Shown: piece after piece, positions 26,922-36,725 of the stretch
Numbering within the stretch: the first letter of the stretch is position 1
Layout: each line of letters starts with the position of its first letter
The notes under the pieces: model-generated
The model's database searches: none
What the model was told of the DNA's origin: nothing
The model's input: the letters and a program-made list of their open reading frames with translations, nothing else
Assembly (NCBI RefSeq): GCF_000241345.1
Contig: NZ_BAED01000076.1
Span: forward strand, 1-64,000
Direction of reading: 5' to 3'
Length of the DNA: 64,000 bases
From: Gordonia amarae NBRC 15530
GTDB lineage: Bacteria; Actinomycetota; Actinomycetes; Mycobacteriales; Mycobacteriaceae
Made by a program: the position numbers and the translations under genes

Positions 26922-27643
26922 CCAGAACCGGAACCGAATCCGCAGCCGACGTCGCGGGATTGGTGAAATCCTTTGACGGCCGCCGGGTGCTCGACGGCAT
27001 CGACGTACGCATCGGCCGCGGCGAGATCGTCGCCCTCGTCGGCCGCAGCGGCTCGGGCAAGTCGACGCTCCTGCGCGTACTGGCCGGGCTCTCCCACGAC
27101 CACACCGGTGAGGTGTCCGTCGACGGCACCCCGACGGTGGTGTTCCAGGAACCGCGACTTGTGCCGTGGCTCAACGTCACCCGCAACGTCGTCCTGGGCT
27201 ACCCCGGCCGGCGTCGCGACAAGACCGCCGCCAGACTCCGCGCCCTCGACGCGCTCGCCGACGTCGGCCTCGCCGAACGCGCCGGCAACTGGCCGCTGAC
27301 CCTGTCCGGCGGTGAGGCGCAACGGGCCTCGCTCGCACGGGCACTCGTCGCCGATCCCACGCTGCTGCTGCTCGATGAACCGTTCGGCGCGCTCGACGCC
27401 CTCACCCGGCTGTCGATGCACAAGCTGTTGCTCAGGCTCTTCGGCGAACATCGATTCGGCGTGCTGCTGGTGACCCACGACGTCGCCGAGGCGGTGACGC
27501 TCGCCGACCGGGTGCTGGTGCTGGAGGACGGCCGGATCGGGGCCGAGGTGGTCATCGACCTGCCCCGCCCGCGCCGTGCCGCGTCACCGGAAGCCGCTGT
27601 GTACGAAGAACACCTGCTCGCACTGCTCGGCGTCGAGCACTGA
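26918..27643 (+). CDS. ssuB: ABC transporter ATP-binding protein, sulfonate/nitrate/taurine type
   Basis: This 241-residue nucleotide-binding subunit has Walker A GRSGSGKST, Q-loop VVFQEPRLVPW, signature LSGGEAQRASLARAL, Walker B LLLLDEPFGALD and switch histidine VTHDVAEA. It energises the adjacent permease. It starts at the ATG that overlaps the permease stop. Its length is normal for SsuB/TauB-type subunits. Confidence 0.93.
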   Translation: MTRTGTESAADVAGLVKSFDGRRVLDGIDVRIGRGEIVALVGRSGSGKSTLLRVLAGLSHDHTGEVSVDGTPTVVFQEPRLVPWLNVTRNVVLGYPGRRRDKTAARLRALDALADVGLAERAGNWPLTLSGGEAQRASLARALVADPTLLLLDEPFGALDALTRLSMHKLLLRLFGEHRFGVLLVTHDVAEAVTLADRVLVLEDGRIGAEVVIDLPRPRRAASPEAAVYEEHLLALLGVEH

Positions 27644-27688
27644 CGTCGCCGCTGTGCCCGCACTGTCATCTAGAGAAGGAATGTCCTG

Positions 27689-28708
27689 ATGAAACCGTCG
27701 CGCCGAGTGCACTGGGCACTGCTCGCGCTGCTTTCCGTGCTGACCCTGCTGATCGGCGCCTGCTCGTCCGACGACGGCGGTGACGAGGGCTCGGCATCCG
27801 AAACCTCCACCGGCCCTGTTGATCTGTCCAAGGTAACCCTGAAGGTCGGTGACCAGAAGGCTATTTCGATTCAGGTGCTGCTCCAGGCGTCGGGCAAGCT
27901 CGTGGGCGCCCCGTACAAGGTGGAGTACTCGGAGTTCACCGCGGGCCCGCCGCTGGTGGAGGCCGCCAACGCCGGCGGCATCGACCTGGCGCAGGTCGGC
28001 AACACCCCGGCCATCTTCGGTGCCGCCGCCAAGGCCAAGATCAAGATCATCGGCGCGCTGGAGGCCACCGGCAAGGGCGACGCGATCGTCGTCGGCAAGG
28101 ATTCGGCGCTCAAGTCCCCGGCCGACCTCAAGGGCAAGAAGGTGGCGGTGACCAAGGGCAGTTCGGCCAACGCCAACCTGCTGCTGCACCTGAAGAAGGC
28201 GGGCCTGTCGCTGACCGACATCACGCCGGTCTACCTGCCGCCGGGTGATGGCTACACCGCCCTCACCAAGGGTGACGTGGACGCCTGGGCCGTGTGGGAT
28301 CCGTACACCGCGATCGCCGAGAAGGAGGCGGGCGCCAAACTGATCGGTGCCGCCGACACCGCCGGCAACGGCTACAACTTCTGGATCGCCTCCGACAAGT
28401 CGCTCGGAGACCCGGCCAAGAAGGCCGCGATCCGCGACTTCCTCAAGCGCTACGCCGAGGCCACCACCTGGTCGGAGCAGAACCTCGACGAGTGGACCAA
28501 GAAGTACGCACAGCTCACCGAGATCAGCGAGGACGCCTCCCGCACCACCTGGACCCGCTCCATCAAGAAGCCCACCCCCATCACCGACCGGATCGTCGCC
28601 TCCGAACAGGACATCGCCGACGCCTTCACCGACGCCAAGCAGTTCCCCGGCAAGGTCGACGTCAGGTCCTTCATCGACGATCAGTTCGAAGGGCCGTCGG
28701 CCGGCTGA
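27689..28708 (+). CDS. ssuA: ABC transporter substrate-binding lipoprotein, sulfonate type
   Basis: This 339-residue lipoprotein has a signal with lipobox LIGAC (lipid-modified Cys25) and an acidic/serine linker, then a periplasmic-binding fold of the SsuA/NMT1 type. It contains VEAANAGGIDLAQVGNTPAI, LKGKKVAVTKGSSANANLLL and VDAWAVWDPYTAIAEKEAGA, all typical of aliphatic sulfonate-binding proteins. A good ribosome-binding site (GAGAAGGA) precedes the ATG. It is the third gene of the operon; a hairpin terminator follows. Confidence 0.92.
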   Translation: MKPSRRVHWALLALLSVLTLLIGACSSDDGGDEGSASETSTGPVDLSKVTLKVGDQKAISIQVLLQASGKLVGAPYKVEYSEFTAGPPLVEAANAGGIDLAQVGNTPAIFGAAAKAKIKIIGALEATGKGDAIVVGKDSALKSPADLKGKKVAVTKGSSANANLLLHLKKAGLSLTDITPVYLPPGDGYTALTKGDVDAWAVWDPYTAIAEKEAGAKLIGAADTAGNGYNFWIASDKSLGDPAKKAAIRDFLKRYAEATTWSEQNLDEWTKKYAQLTEISEDASRTTWTRSIKKPTPITDRIVASEQDIADAFTDAKQFPGKVDVRSFIDDQFEGPSAG

Positions 28709-28734
28709 GCACGCCGGAACCGACGGTAAGTGGC

Positions 28735-28763
28735 AGATCCGCGCGCCTATGGCGCGCGGATCT
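28735..28763 (+). terminator. Terminator of the ABC transporter operon
   Basis: A 13-bp perfect stem (AGATCCGCGCGCC at 28735-28747 with 28751-28763) with loop TAT, 26 bp after the ssuA stop. Confidence 0.85.
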
Positions 28764-28814
28764 TCCGCCATGTCACCGGAGCGGTGGCCGGGCGGTTCAG
28801 CTGTCGGCGGACAC

Positions 28815-28841
28815 CTTGCACTCGCCGGGGCCGAGTGCTAA
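28815..28841 (+). promoter_or_regulatory. CIRCE operator 1 (HrcA) upstream of groEL2
   Basis: CTTGCACTC-N9-GAGTGCTAA, against the consensus TTAGCACTC-N9-GAGTGCTAA. The right arm is perfect; the left arm differs in two of nine bases. HrcA represses heat-shock genes through this site. Confidence 0.9.
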
Positions 28842-28849
28842 AACGGTCT

Positions 28850-28876
28850 TTGGCACTCGCGGACTGTGAGTGCCAG
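28850..28876 (+). promoter_or_regulatory. CIRCE operator 2 (HrcA) upstream of groEL2
   Basis: TTGGCACTC-N9-GAGTGCCAG, a second CIRCE element only 8 bp after the first. Two operators in tandem suggest tight HrcA control of the groEL2 promoter. The transcript then has a leader of about 110 bases before the ATG. Confidence 0.9.
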
Positions 28877-28985
28877 GTCGGGACGGTGAGGCCGGTCCTT
28901 TTTGACACGCCGGTCGTCCGTCGCGGGCACCGAAGTTCCGGCCATAGATACCTGGTGTCACCCCCTACCGGAGGATCACTTACCC

Positions 28986-30611
<1,626 letters not shown>

Positions 30612-30658
30612 CAGCCCCTCGCTCGACTCGGGTTCGCGCCTGATCGCAACAGCAGACA

Positions 30659-30704
30659 CCGGATGGCCGGTCACCCTCGCGGGTGGCCGGCCATCCGGCT
30701 TTTA
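30659..30704 (+). terminator. Terminator after groEL2
   Basis: A stem of about 18 bp (CCGGATGGCCGGTCACCC with its near-perfect complement ending at 30698, one G-T pair), loop TCGC, followed by GGCTTTT: a classic intrinsic terminator. Confidence 0.92.
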
Positions 30705-30755
30705 TCTGTGACACCAAGGTCGGATAGCGTCCCGGCCCCGTCAGGCCCCCGGGAC

Positions 30756-31124
30756 TCAGGTTCCGGGGGTCTGTTCGTCGGTGCCGCGTTGCTGCTGCTC
30801 GCGGGCCTTGCGGCGCTGCTCCTCGGCCCGGGCCCGCACCTGGCGCAGGAACTCCCGGTCGGCCCCGGGATCGGCGGCACGGGCGCGGTGGGGATGGTCG
30901 TACTCGGGGAACTCGCCGCGCGGCCGGGCCGGTTCGGCGGCGATGTCGTCGGCGGTGGGGCGACCGAACCCGATCCACAGCAGCGCGCCGATGATCGGGA
31001 TGACCACCACCAGCATGATCCAGGCGAGTTTGGGCATGCCGTGGATCGCGCCCTCCTCGGCGCGGATGATGTCGATCAGCGCCAGGATCAGCACGGCCAG
31101 GGTGATCAGACCCAGGTAGGGCAT
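30756..31124 (-). CDS. PLD nuclease N-terminal (PLDc_N) membrane protein
   Basis: This 122-residue protein has two membrane helices (about 5-25 LGLITLAVLILALIDIIRA; 38-60 LAWIMLVVVIPIIGALLWIG) followed by FGRP, which together are the PLDc_N domain found alone in many actinobacteria. The C-terminal half is soluble, acidic then strongly basic/Gln-rich (VRARAEEQRRKAREQQQR), probably a coiled coil. GGGGAGGA gives a strong ribosome-binding site and fixes the start. The function is unknown. Confidence 0.85.
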   Translation of the reverse strand: MPYLGLITLAVLILALIDIIRAEEGAIHGMPKLAWIMLVVVIPIIGALLWIGFGRPTADDIAAEPARPRGEFPEYDHPHRARAADPGADREFLRQVRARAEEQRRKAREQQQRGTDEQTPGT

Positions 31125-31231
31125 GCGGTCCTCCCCTCCGGCGGTCGGTGTGTCGAGCCGTTCACTGTTCCTCAGGGTATCGTCCACCGCTCTGGGGACG
31201 GGAGTATGTCGGCCGTTCAGAGGTGCATGAC

Positions 31232-32077
31232 ATGATGGGCCACATGGCAGGTGAGCAGTCGATATCAGGTGAGCAGGCACAACCGGGACAGCTCATCGAG
31301 CTGGCCACCCTGCCCAACCTGCGCGATATCGGCGGCTGGCCCACCGCCGACGGCCGCGTCGTGCGCCACGGCATGGTGTTCCGGTCCACGGCGCTGCATT
31401 CGCTCAGCGACGACGACGGTGCCGCGCTGCGGGCGCTCGGCATCACCACCATCTACGACCTGCGCACCGCCAAGGAACGCACCGAGGCTCCCGACCTGGT
31501 GATCGGGGAGCGGGCCAACCTGTCGCTCGACGTGCTCGCCGACGCCGCCAGGGACATCCCGGCCAAGCTGCACGAGGTGCTGGTCGACCCGGTGGTCGTC
31601 GCCCGGATGAACGCCGAGTGGACCCGGGGCCAGGGCGCCGAGCACATGAGCGAGTCCTACCGGCACTACGTGAGCCTGCCGAGCGCGATCGTGTCGTACC
31701 AGCGGATGGTTGACGGGCTGCTCGGTGAGGATCCGGCGGCGCTGCTCATCCACTGCACCACCGGCAAGGACCGCACCGGCTGGGGAGCCGCGGTGCTGCT
31801 CAGCGCGCTCGGCGTGGCCCGCGAGGACATCTACCGCGAGTACCTGCTCACCAACGACCACCTGCTGCCGACGTTCACCGGGCTCTTCGAGAAGTTCGCC
31901 GAGGCCGGAGGCAACCCGGAGGTGCTGCGCCCGCTGCTCGGCGTCGACGCCCGCTATCTCGACCAGTCGTTCGCCGAGGCGGACCGGGTGTGGGGCGGGA
32001 TGGACGAGTACCTCGCCGGCTGCCTGGGCCTCGACGATCGGGCCCGCGGCACCCTGCGTGACCGTTTTCTGCAGTGA
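31232..32077 (+). CDS. Tyrosine-protein phosphatase (MptpB/LipA-like)
   Basis: About 281 residues. The P-loop is HCTTGKDRTGW (Cys near 175), with the extra lysine after glycine seen in the bacterial Y_phosphatase3 group such as M. tuberculosis PtpB, which can act on phosphotyrosine and phosphoinositides. The N-terminal motif LPNLRDIGGWPTADGRVV is also characteristic. The start at 31232 was chosen for the upstream AGAGG; ATG at 31244 is possible. There is no signal peptide. Confidence 0.9.
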   Translation: MMGHMAGEQSISGEQAQPGQLIELATLPNLRDIGGWPTADGRVVRHGMVFRSTALHSLSDDDGAALRALGITTIYDLRTAKERTEAPDLVIGERANLSLDVLADAARDIPAKLHEVLVDPVVVARMNAEWTRGQGAEHMSESYRHYVSLPSAIVSYQRMVDGLLGEDPAALLIHCTTGKDRTGWGAAVLLSALGVAREDIYREYLLTNDHLLPTFTGLFEKFAEAGGNPEVLRPLLGVDARYLDQSFAEADRVWGGMDEYLAGCLGLDDRARGTLRDRFLQ

Positions 32078-32114
32078 CCGATTCCTGCGGTAGTCACACC
32101 GACAACGCCTGGGG

Positions 32115-32143
32115 ATGGTTACGGTAATTACAACCGTAACCAT
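32115..32143. promoter_or_regulatory. Long perfect palindrome upstream of the SnoaL-like gene
   Basis: Arms of 11 bp, ATGGTTACGGT and ACCGTAACCAT, flank AATTACA, and pairing continues outward with one wobble to GGGG/TCCC. It ends just before the AGGAGG ribosome-binding site (32148-32153). It could be a repressor operator or an RNA hairpin that masks translation. Confidence 0.7.
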
Positions 32144-32158
32144 TCCCAGGAGGTGCGT

Positions 32159-32599
32159 ATGCAATCCGAGATCGAGGCCCTCAGAACGCTGAAGGCACAG
32201 TACTGCCGGTTCCTCGACACCCGCGACCGCGACGGGTGGCGTTCGCTGTTCGCCGACGACCTGGTGGTCCGCCTAGACATGGCGCCGGCGACGCTCGGCG
32301 GCGACCCGCAGACCGCCCCGCCGATCGAGGGAGCCGACACCTTCGTCTCGTACACGCTGGGTGCGCTGGACGGCGTGCGCAGCGTGCACCACGTGCACAC
32401 CCCGGAAATCGAGCTGACCTCGGACGACACCGCCACCGGCATCTGGGCGATGGAGGACTGGCTGATCTTCCCCAACGGTGCCGAACTGCACGGCGCCGGG
32501 CACTATCACGAGACGTACCGCACGACCGGTGACCGCTGGCAGATCACCTCCCTGCACCTCACCCGGACCGTCGTGAAGGTGACCGAACCCACCGCCTGA
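32159..32599 (+). CDS. SnoaL/NTF2-like domain protein
   Basis: This 146-residue protein is one SnoaL-like alpha+beta barrel. It has EIEALRTLKAQYCRFLDTRD, then WRSLFADDLVV and a hydrophobic pocket lined by HHVHTPEIEL and AMEDWLIFPNGAELHGAGHY. Such proteins act as small hydrolases, isomerases or binding proteins, and the exact role is not predictable. The ATG at 32159 follows AGGAGG; the GTG at 32153 overlaps that site and was rejected. A striking palindrome precedes it. Confidence 0.85.
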   Translation: MQSEIEALRTLKAQYCRFLDTRDRDGWRSLFADDLVVRLDMAPATLGGDPQTAPPIEGADTFVSYTLGALDGVRSVHHVHTPEIELTSDDTATGIWAMEDWLIFPNGAELHGAGHYHETYRTTGDRWQITSLHLTRTVVKVTEPTA

Positions 32600-32710
32600 C
32601 CGAGGTATGACCGTAGTCCCTGTTTTGGGGACCATAATTGACCGCCCCGTCGGTGTGTCGTAGTAGATTCGTTACCTGTCCGGGGGAGAACCACGTCGTG
32701 AACGAAGGGG

Positions 32711-33394
32711 GTGGCGGTGGCACCCGTCTATCAGGACATGCTGGGGTCGGATTTCAATCGTCTGCATCCCAACGTCGCCTGGCGGTACAGCGTCGACTCC
32801 ACGTCGGGGGTCGCGCAGATCGCGTCGGGCATCTACGAGTCGGTGTACACCAACACGGCGTTGTCGTCGATGTTCTTCAAGCACTACTCCAACCGGCACG
32901 CGTTGCCGGCCAAGTCCAGCCGCATGGTGCCGTTCGAGCAGGCCCAATACTGTTACGTCGACGAGCTCGGCCGCGAATGCCTGGCCGTGCTGCGCGAGTT
33001 CCAGTACACGACCGGGCCGAAGAATGTGAACTCGCTGCTCGTGTCCGGCCACGACGGCCTCGTCGACTACTTCGGCGACGGCCCTGAACTGCTGTATCCG
33101 ATCGAACCGTCCGTCACCAAGGCCGGTGAGCTGCTGCTTGAGAGCGGTCCGCTGCGCTGGCTCGGCCGCGGACCCAAGCTCGGGATGCGCGGCCCGTTCG
33201 CCACCCAGATGAAGTACATCGAGGGCTGGGACGAGCGGCATCAGCGGTTCCGGTGCGATGCCACCGTCAACAACCCCGTCCTCGGCGAGATCCTGCACTT
33301 CCGCGGCTGGTTCACCGCCGTCGACCAGGCGTGCACGTTGCAGCAGATCCCGGACGAGGCGTGGCCGGTCAACCTCATCGAACGCGAGCGGTAG
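32711..33394 (+). CDS. DUF4166 domain protein
   Basis: About 227 residues. It contains FNRLHPNVAWRYSVDST, then a core with SRMVPFEQAQYCYVDELG and RGWFTAVDQ near the end, consistent with the DUF4166 group (often fused to or near NAD-binding oxidoreductases). It is soluble, with no known activity. Two closely spaced GTG codons (32711 and 32717) can serve as start; GAAGGGG lies immediately upstream, which favours the second slightly. Confidence 0.65.
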   Translation: MAVAPVYQDMLGSDFNRLHPNVAWRYSVDSTSGVAQIASGIYESVYTNTALSSMFFKHYSNRHALPAKSSRMVPFEQAQYCYVDELGRECLAVLREFQYTTGPKNVNSLLVSGHDGLVDYFGDGPELLYPIEPSVTKAGELLLESGPLRWLGRGPKLGMRGPFATQMKYIEGWDERHQRFRCDATVNNPVLGEILHFRGWFTAVDQACTLQQIPDEAWPVNLIERER

Positions 33395-33449
33395 TGGCGC
33401 GTCGATCGACCGTCGGATATGCCGGAAGCGATTTGCCACAATCGATGTC

Positions 33450-34265
33450 ATGACGCAACCACCCGACGACCCACGCCGATACGGCGAAGCCGGCCATGGA
33501 CCCTCCGGCGACGGAGGCGGCTCGTCCACGCGCAAGTTCGATGAGGTGCCGCCGACCTCGGCGTACGGGCATCCGGGCTACCAGGAGCCCTACCTCGCCC
33601 CCCAGTTCAACGATCCCCAGTACAGCGAGTCCCAGTACGAGGAGTATCCCGGGCAGTACGGGCAGACCCAGTACGACCCGCAGGGCTATGGCGGCCGGTC
33701 CCAGGGGCAGCCGCAGCCCGGCGCTCAGGGAGCACCCGACGGCGGGCGGCCGGGCGGTTCCCGTGGCCGCACCATCGCGCTCATCGCGCTCGTCGCCGTC
33801 GCGCTCGTGGTGATCGGGGTGGTGGCGGCACTGGCGCTGACCGGCGGTTCCGGCGACGACGATTCCGGCGGGACTGCCGCCGGAGCTTCTACCACCACCT
33901 CCCGCAGCACTGCGGCGAGCCGGGCACCCACCCGCACCACCGAGAAAAGCACCACCACCTCGCAAACCCCGTCGTCCACGACGACCACCCGGACGGCGCC
34001 GTCCGGGGTGACCTACCAGATCACCGGGCGCGGCGACGTGGTCGGACTCAACTACGTCGACGGCGGCAGGGTCAACATCGTCGCCGCCACCAGCGCGCCG
34101 TGGTCGCAGCGGGTGGAGATCTCCGGTGGTCAGGCGCGCCTGACCGCGGTGGTCATCCGCGGCCCGCTGACCTGCACGATCATGTACAACGGCGAAACGC
34201 TGGCCACCCAGACCAGCAACGGCGGGCTGCTGACCTGCGCGGCCTCGGTGCCTGCGGAGGACTGA
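33450..34265 (+). CDS. Membrane-anchored protein with MmpS-like extracellular domain
   Basis: About 271 residues. The cytoplasmic N-terminal region (1-105) is Pro/Gly/Gln/Tyr-rich (PQYSESQYEEYPGQYGQTQY). One membrane helix follows (about 110-133, IALIALVAVALVVIGVVAAL), then a Ser/Thr-rich linker and a beta domain (about 190-268) with VTYQITGRGDVVGLNYVDGG and CTIMYNGETLATQ. This resembles the MmpS periplasmic domain that assists MmpL lipid exporters. No mmpL is in the window. The role is therefore unclear. Confidence 0.75.
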   Translation: MTQPPDDPRRYGEAGHGPSGDGGGSSTRKFDEVPPTSAYGHPGYQEPYLAPQFNDPQYSESQYEEYPGQYGQTQYDPQGYGGRSQGQPQPGAQGAPDGGRPGGSRGRTIALIALVAVALVVIGVVAALALTGGSGDDDSGGTAAGASTTTSRSTAASRAPTRTTEKSTTTSQTPSSTTTTRTAPSGVTYQITGRGDVVGLNYVDGGRVNIVAATSAPWSQRVEISGGQARLTAVVIRGPLTCTIMYNGETLATQTSNGGLLTCAASVPAED

Positions 34266-34284
34266 GCCTGCGCCTCCCGCCCCG

Positions 34285-35037
34285 TCAGCGCTTGCGCAGC
34301 ACCAGCACCAGGTTGGTGCCCAGCACCTCCCGCAGCCCCGGTACCCGCATCACCCACCACATCCACGACGGCAGGTACCGGGGGAAGGCGAGCGTGGTGT
34401 CGGCGGCGCCGGCCACCGACCGCGACCACGCCAGGCCGTCGGCCGCGGTCACCTTGAACAGTGAGGTGCCGTACAGGTTCTTCGGCGGATGGCCGTTCCT
34501 GCGGGTGTACCAGCGCGCGGCACGATGCCCGCCCGCGTAGTGCGTCAGCCCCATCTCGTGGCCGCCGAACGGCCCGTACCAGAGCGTGTAGCTGACGATG
34601 ACGGTGCCGCCGGGCCGGGTCACCCGCAGCATCTCGGCGCACATCTCCCACGGCGCCGAGGTGTGCTCCACGACGTTCGACGACAGGCAGATGTCGAAAC
34701 TGTTGTCGGCAAACGGAAGTTGCTGCCCCGACGCGCGCACGCCCGCCCGTTGTTCCAGGCCGCCGGCGTGCATCTCCGACGGGTCGGGTTCGGCCGACAG
34801 GTAGGTGGAGCCGCGATCGGCGAAGGCGTCGGCGAAGTAGCCGGGGCCACCGCCCACGTCGAGCACCGTGGTGCCCGGCAGTCCGCCCGGGTGCACCGAC
34901 TCCGCCATCACCGCCGTGTCGGTGGCGATCGCGCCGTAGAAGCGGGCCGGGTCGGTCTGCTCGAACCGGAAATCGTTGAGCAGCCGCGCGGCGCGGCGCA
35001 GCGTCGCGTAGCGGGCGAATGCTGATCGGGAACTCAC
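34285..35037 (-). CDS. SAM-dependent methyltransferase (Rv0224c-like)
   Basis: This 250-residue class I methyltransferase has motif I VLDVGGGPGYFADAF (about 60-74), an acidic residue ending motif II (YLSAEPDPSEM) and DICLSSNVVEHTSAPWEMC after it. It ends LVLVLRKR. The family is close to M. tuberculosis Rv0224c, and the gene order that follows (GT4, membrane protein, DUF3068, acyltransferase) supports this. The target is unknown; it may be a lipid or glycan. Confidence 0.87.
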   Translation of the reverse strand: MSSRSAFARYATLRRAARLLNDFRFEQTDPARFYGAIATDTAVMAESVHPGGLPGTTVLDVGGGPGYFADAFADRGSTYLSAEPDPSEMHAGGLEQRAGVRASGQQLPFADNSFDICLSSNVVEHTSAPWEMCAEMLRVTRPGGTVIVSYTLWYGPFGGHEMGLTHYAGGHRAARWYTRRNGHPPKNLYGTSLFKVTAADGLAWSRSVAGAADTTLAFPRYLPSWMWWVMRVPGLREVLGTNLVLVLRKR

Positions 35038-35206
35038 CGGACCATCTTGGCCGCTGCCCGTCGATGACCGGCACGGTGGGTCGGATGGGCGGTCCGGTCC
35101 GCAGGTGTAAGGCGCCAGATTACGTACCCGGAATGGGGCGTTCGCGCTTTACGTTCTGCTGATTCCAACCGTTGGCGCCGACGTTGCCGATTTGCACACT
35201 CCATTC

Positions 35207-36397
35207 ATGTCCTCAAATGCAGCAGATCGTGCCGCCGAGCACGCCCTCGAAGTGGCGCACCGGCCACTGCAATTCGCCTACTGGGTGCCCAACGTCAGTG
35301 GTGGCCTCGTGGTGTCCAAGATCGAACAGCGCACAGACTGGAGCTACGACTACAACAAGAAGCTCGCCGTCCTCGCCGAGAACAACGGCTTCGACTACGC
35401 CCTCTCGCAGGTCCGCTACATCGCCTCCTACGGAGCCGCCTACCAGCACGAGTCCACCAGCTTTTCCCTCGCACTGCTGCTGGCCACCGAGCGCCTCAAG
35501 GTGATCGCCGCCGTCCACCCGGGCCTGTGGCAGCCGGGGGTGCTGGCCAAGCTCATCGCCACCGCCGACCAGATCTCGGGCGGACGCGCCGCGGTGAACG
35601 TGGTCAGCGGCTGGTTCAAGGACGAGTTCACCAAACTCGGCGAACCGTGGCTCGAACACGACGAACGCTACCGCCGCTCCGAGGAGTTCATCACCTACCT
35701 GCGGCAGATCTGGACCAGCGAGCACGCCGAGTTCTCCGGTGACTTCTACCGCCTGCACGACTTCGACCTGAAGCCGAAGCCCGCCGAGGTCGACGGCCGC
35801 CCGCACCCCGAGATCTTCCAGGGCGGCAACTCCACGGCAGCCCGCGCGATGGCAGGCCGCGTGTCCGACTGGTACTTCAGCAACGGCAAGGACCTCGACG
35901 GCATCACCGAACAGGTCATCGACGTCAAAACCGAAGCGGCCCTGCATAACCGGACTGTACGGTTCGGTCTCAACGGTTTCCTCATCGGCCGGGACACCGA
36001 AGCGCAGGCGCGGGAGGTGTTGCGCGAGATCGTCGACAAGGCCGACCGCGAGGCCGTCGAAGGATTCGGTTCGGCCGTCAAGCAGGCCGGCAAGTCCGCC
36101 GCAGACGGCAAGGGCATGTGGCAGGACTCGGAATTCGCCGACCTCGTGCAGTACAACGACGGCTTCCGGACCGGCCTCATCGGCACCCCCGAGCAGATCG
36201 CCGAACGGATCGTCGCCTACAAGACGCGCGGGGTCAACCTGCTGCTGCTCGGCTTCCTGCACTACCTGGAAGACGTCGAGTACTTCGGCGCCAGGATCCT
36301 GCCGCTCGTCCGTGAACTCGAGGCCGACCTCGCCACCTCCGGCAGGCTCGAATCCGAACTCGCCCGCAACGGCATCCTCGCCACCGCCGCCGGTTGA
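35207..36397 (+). CDS. sfnG: Dimethylsulfone monooxygenase SfnG (luciferase-like)
   Basis: About 396 residues. This FMNH2-dependent, TIM-barrel flavin monooxygenase is proposed to convert dimethylsulfone to methanesulfinate. It contains FAYWVPNVSGGLVVSKIEQR, QISGGRAAVNVVSGWFKDEF and GLIGTPEQIAERI, characteristic of the SfnG group. The last codon and stop (GGT TGA) lie inside a REP-like repeat, so the end of the protein was shaped by that element. It is followed by an acyl-CoA dehydrogenase remnant and sfnB. The ATG at 35207 was taken; a TTG five codons earlier is possible. Confidence 0.88.
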   Translation: MSSNAADRAAEHALEVAHRPLQFAYWVPNVSGGLVVSKIEQRTDWSYDYNKKLAVLAENNGFDYALSQVRYIASYGAAYQHESTSFSLALLLATERLKVIAAVHPGLWQPGVLAKLIATADQISGGRAAVNVVSGWFKDEFTKLGEPWLEHDERYRRSEEFITYLRQIWTSEHAEFSGDFYRLHDFDLKPKPAEVDGRPHPEIFQGGNSTAARAMAGRVSDWYFSNGKDLDGITEQVIDVKTEAALHNRTVRFGLNGFLIGRDTEAQAREVLREIVDKADREAVEGFGSAVKQAGKSAADGKGMWQDSEFADLVQYNDGFRTGLIGTPEQIAERIVAYKTRGVNLLLLGFLHYLEDVEYFGARILPLVRELEADLATSGRLESELARNGILATAAG

Positions 36398-36442
36398 GGT
36401 GCGACGAGCCGCTGGGCGAGGAGCCTCGAAACCCCGTGAGAC
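36390..36442. repeat. REP-like dispersed repeat, copy 2 (overlaps the sfnG stop)
   Basis: CCGGTTGAGGTGCGACGAGC ... GAGGAGCCTCGAAACCCCG. The TGA at 36395-36397 within GGTTGAGG ends sfnG. An 8-bp palindrome (GACGACAATGTCGTC) follows at once. Confidence 0.9.
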
Positions 36443-36487
36443 GACAATGTCGTCTCCCCCTCTCCCACAGAAAGTTTCACACCTGTC

Positions 36488-36715
36488 ATGACCGCAACGA
36501 TCACCACTGATCAGCAGACCCGTTTCGACGACGCGCTGCGTCGCGCCGACCTGGTGGCCGCCGAACTGCGCGCCACCACCGCCGCCTACGGGTTCGACCG
36601 GCACTGGCGCAACCTGCGCACCCACACCGTCCACGACCCGGTGGTCTACAAGGCCCGCGAGATCGGGGACTGGATCCTCAACGAGCGCGTCCCTCAGTTC
36701 ACCCTGTACAGCTAG
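36488..36715 (+). pseudogene. Acyl-CoA dehydrogenase remnant (C-terminal fragment, SfnB/DszC type)
   Basis: This 75-residue frame ends with RATTAAYGFDRHWRNLRTHT, VHDPVVYKAREIGDW and FTLYS. That is the C-terminal end of acyl-CoA-dehydrogenase-like flavin enzymes of the SfnB/DszC group, which are normally about 400 residues. The first 30 residues (RFDDALRRADLVAAEL) resemble another part of such a protein, so an internal in-frame deletion of about 300 residues is likely. It cannot hold FAD alone. It lies between sfnG and a full-length sfnB, 10 bp upstream of the latter. Confidence 0.72.
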
Positions 36716-36725
36716 CCTGAGGTTC

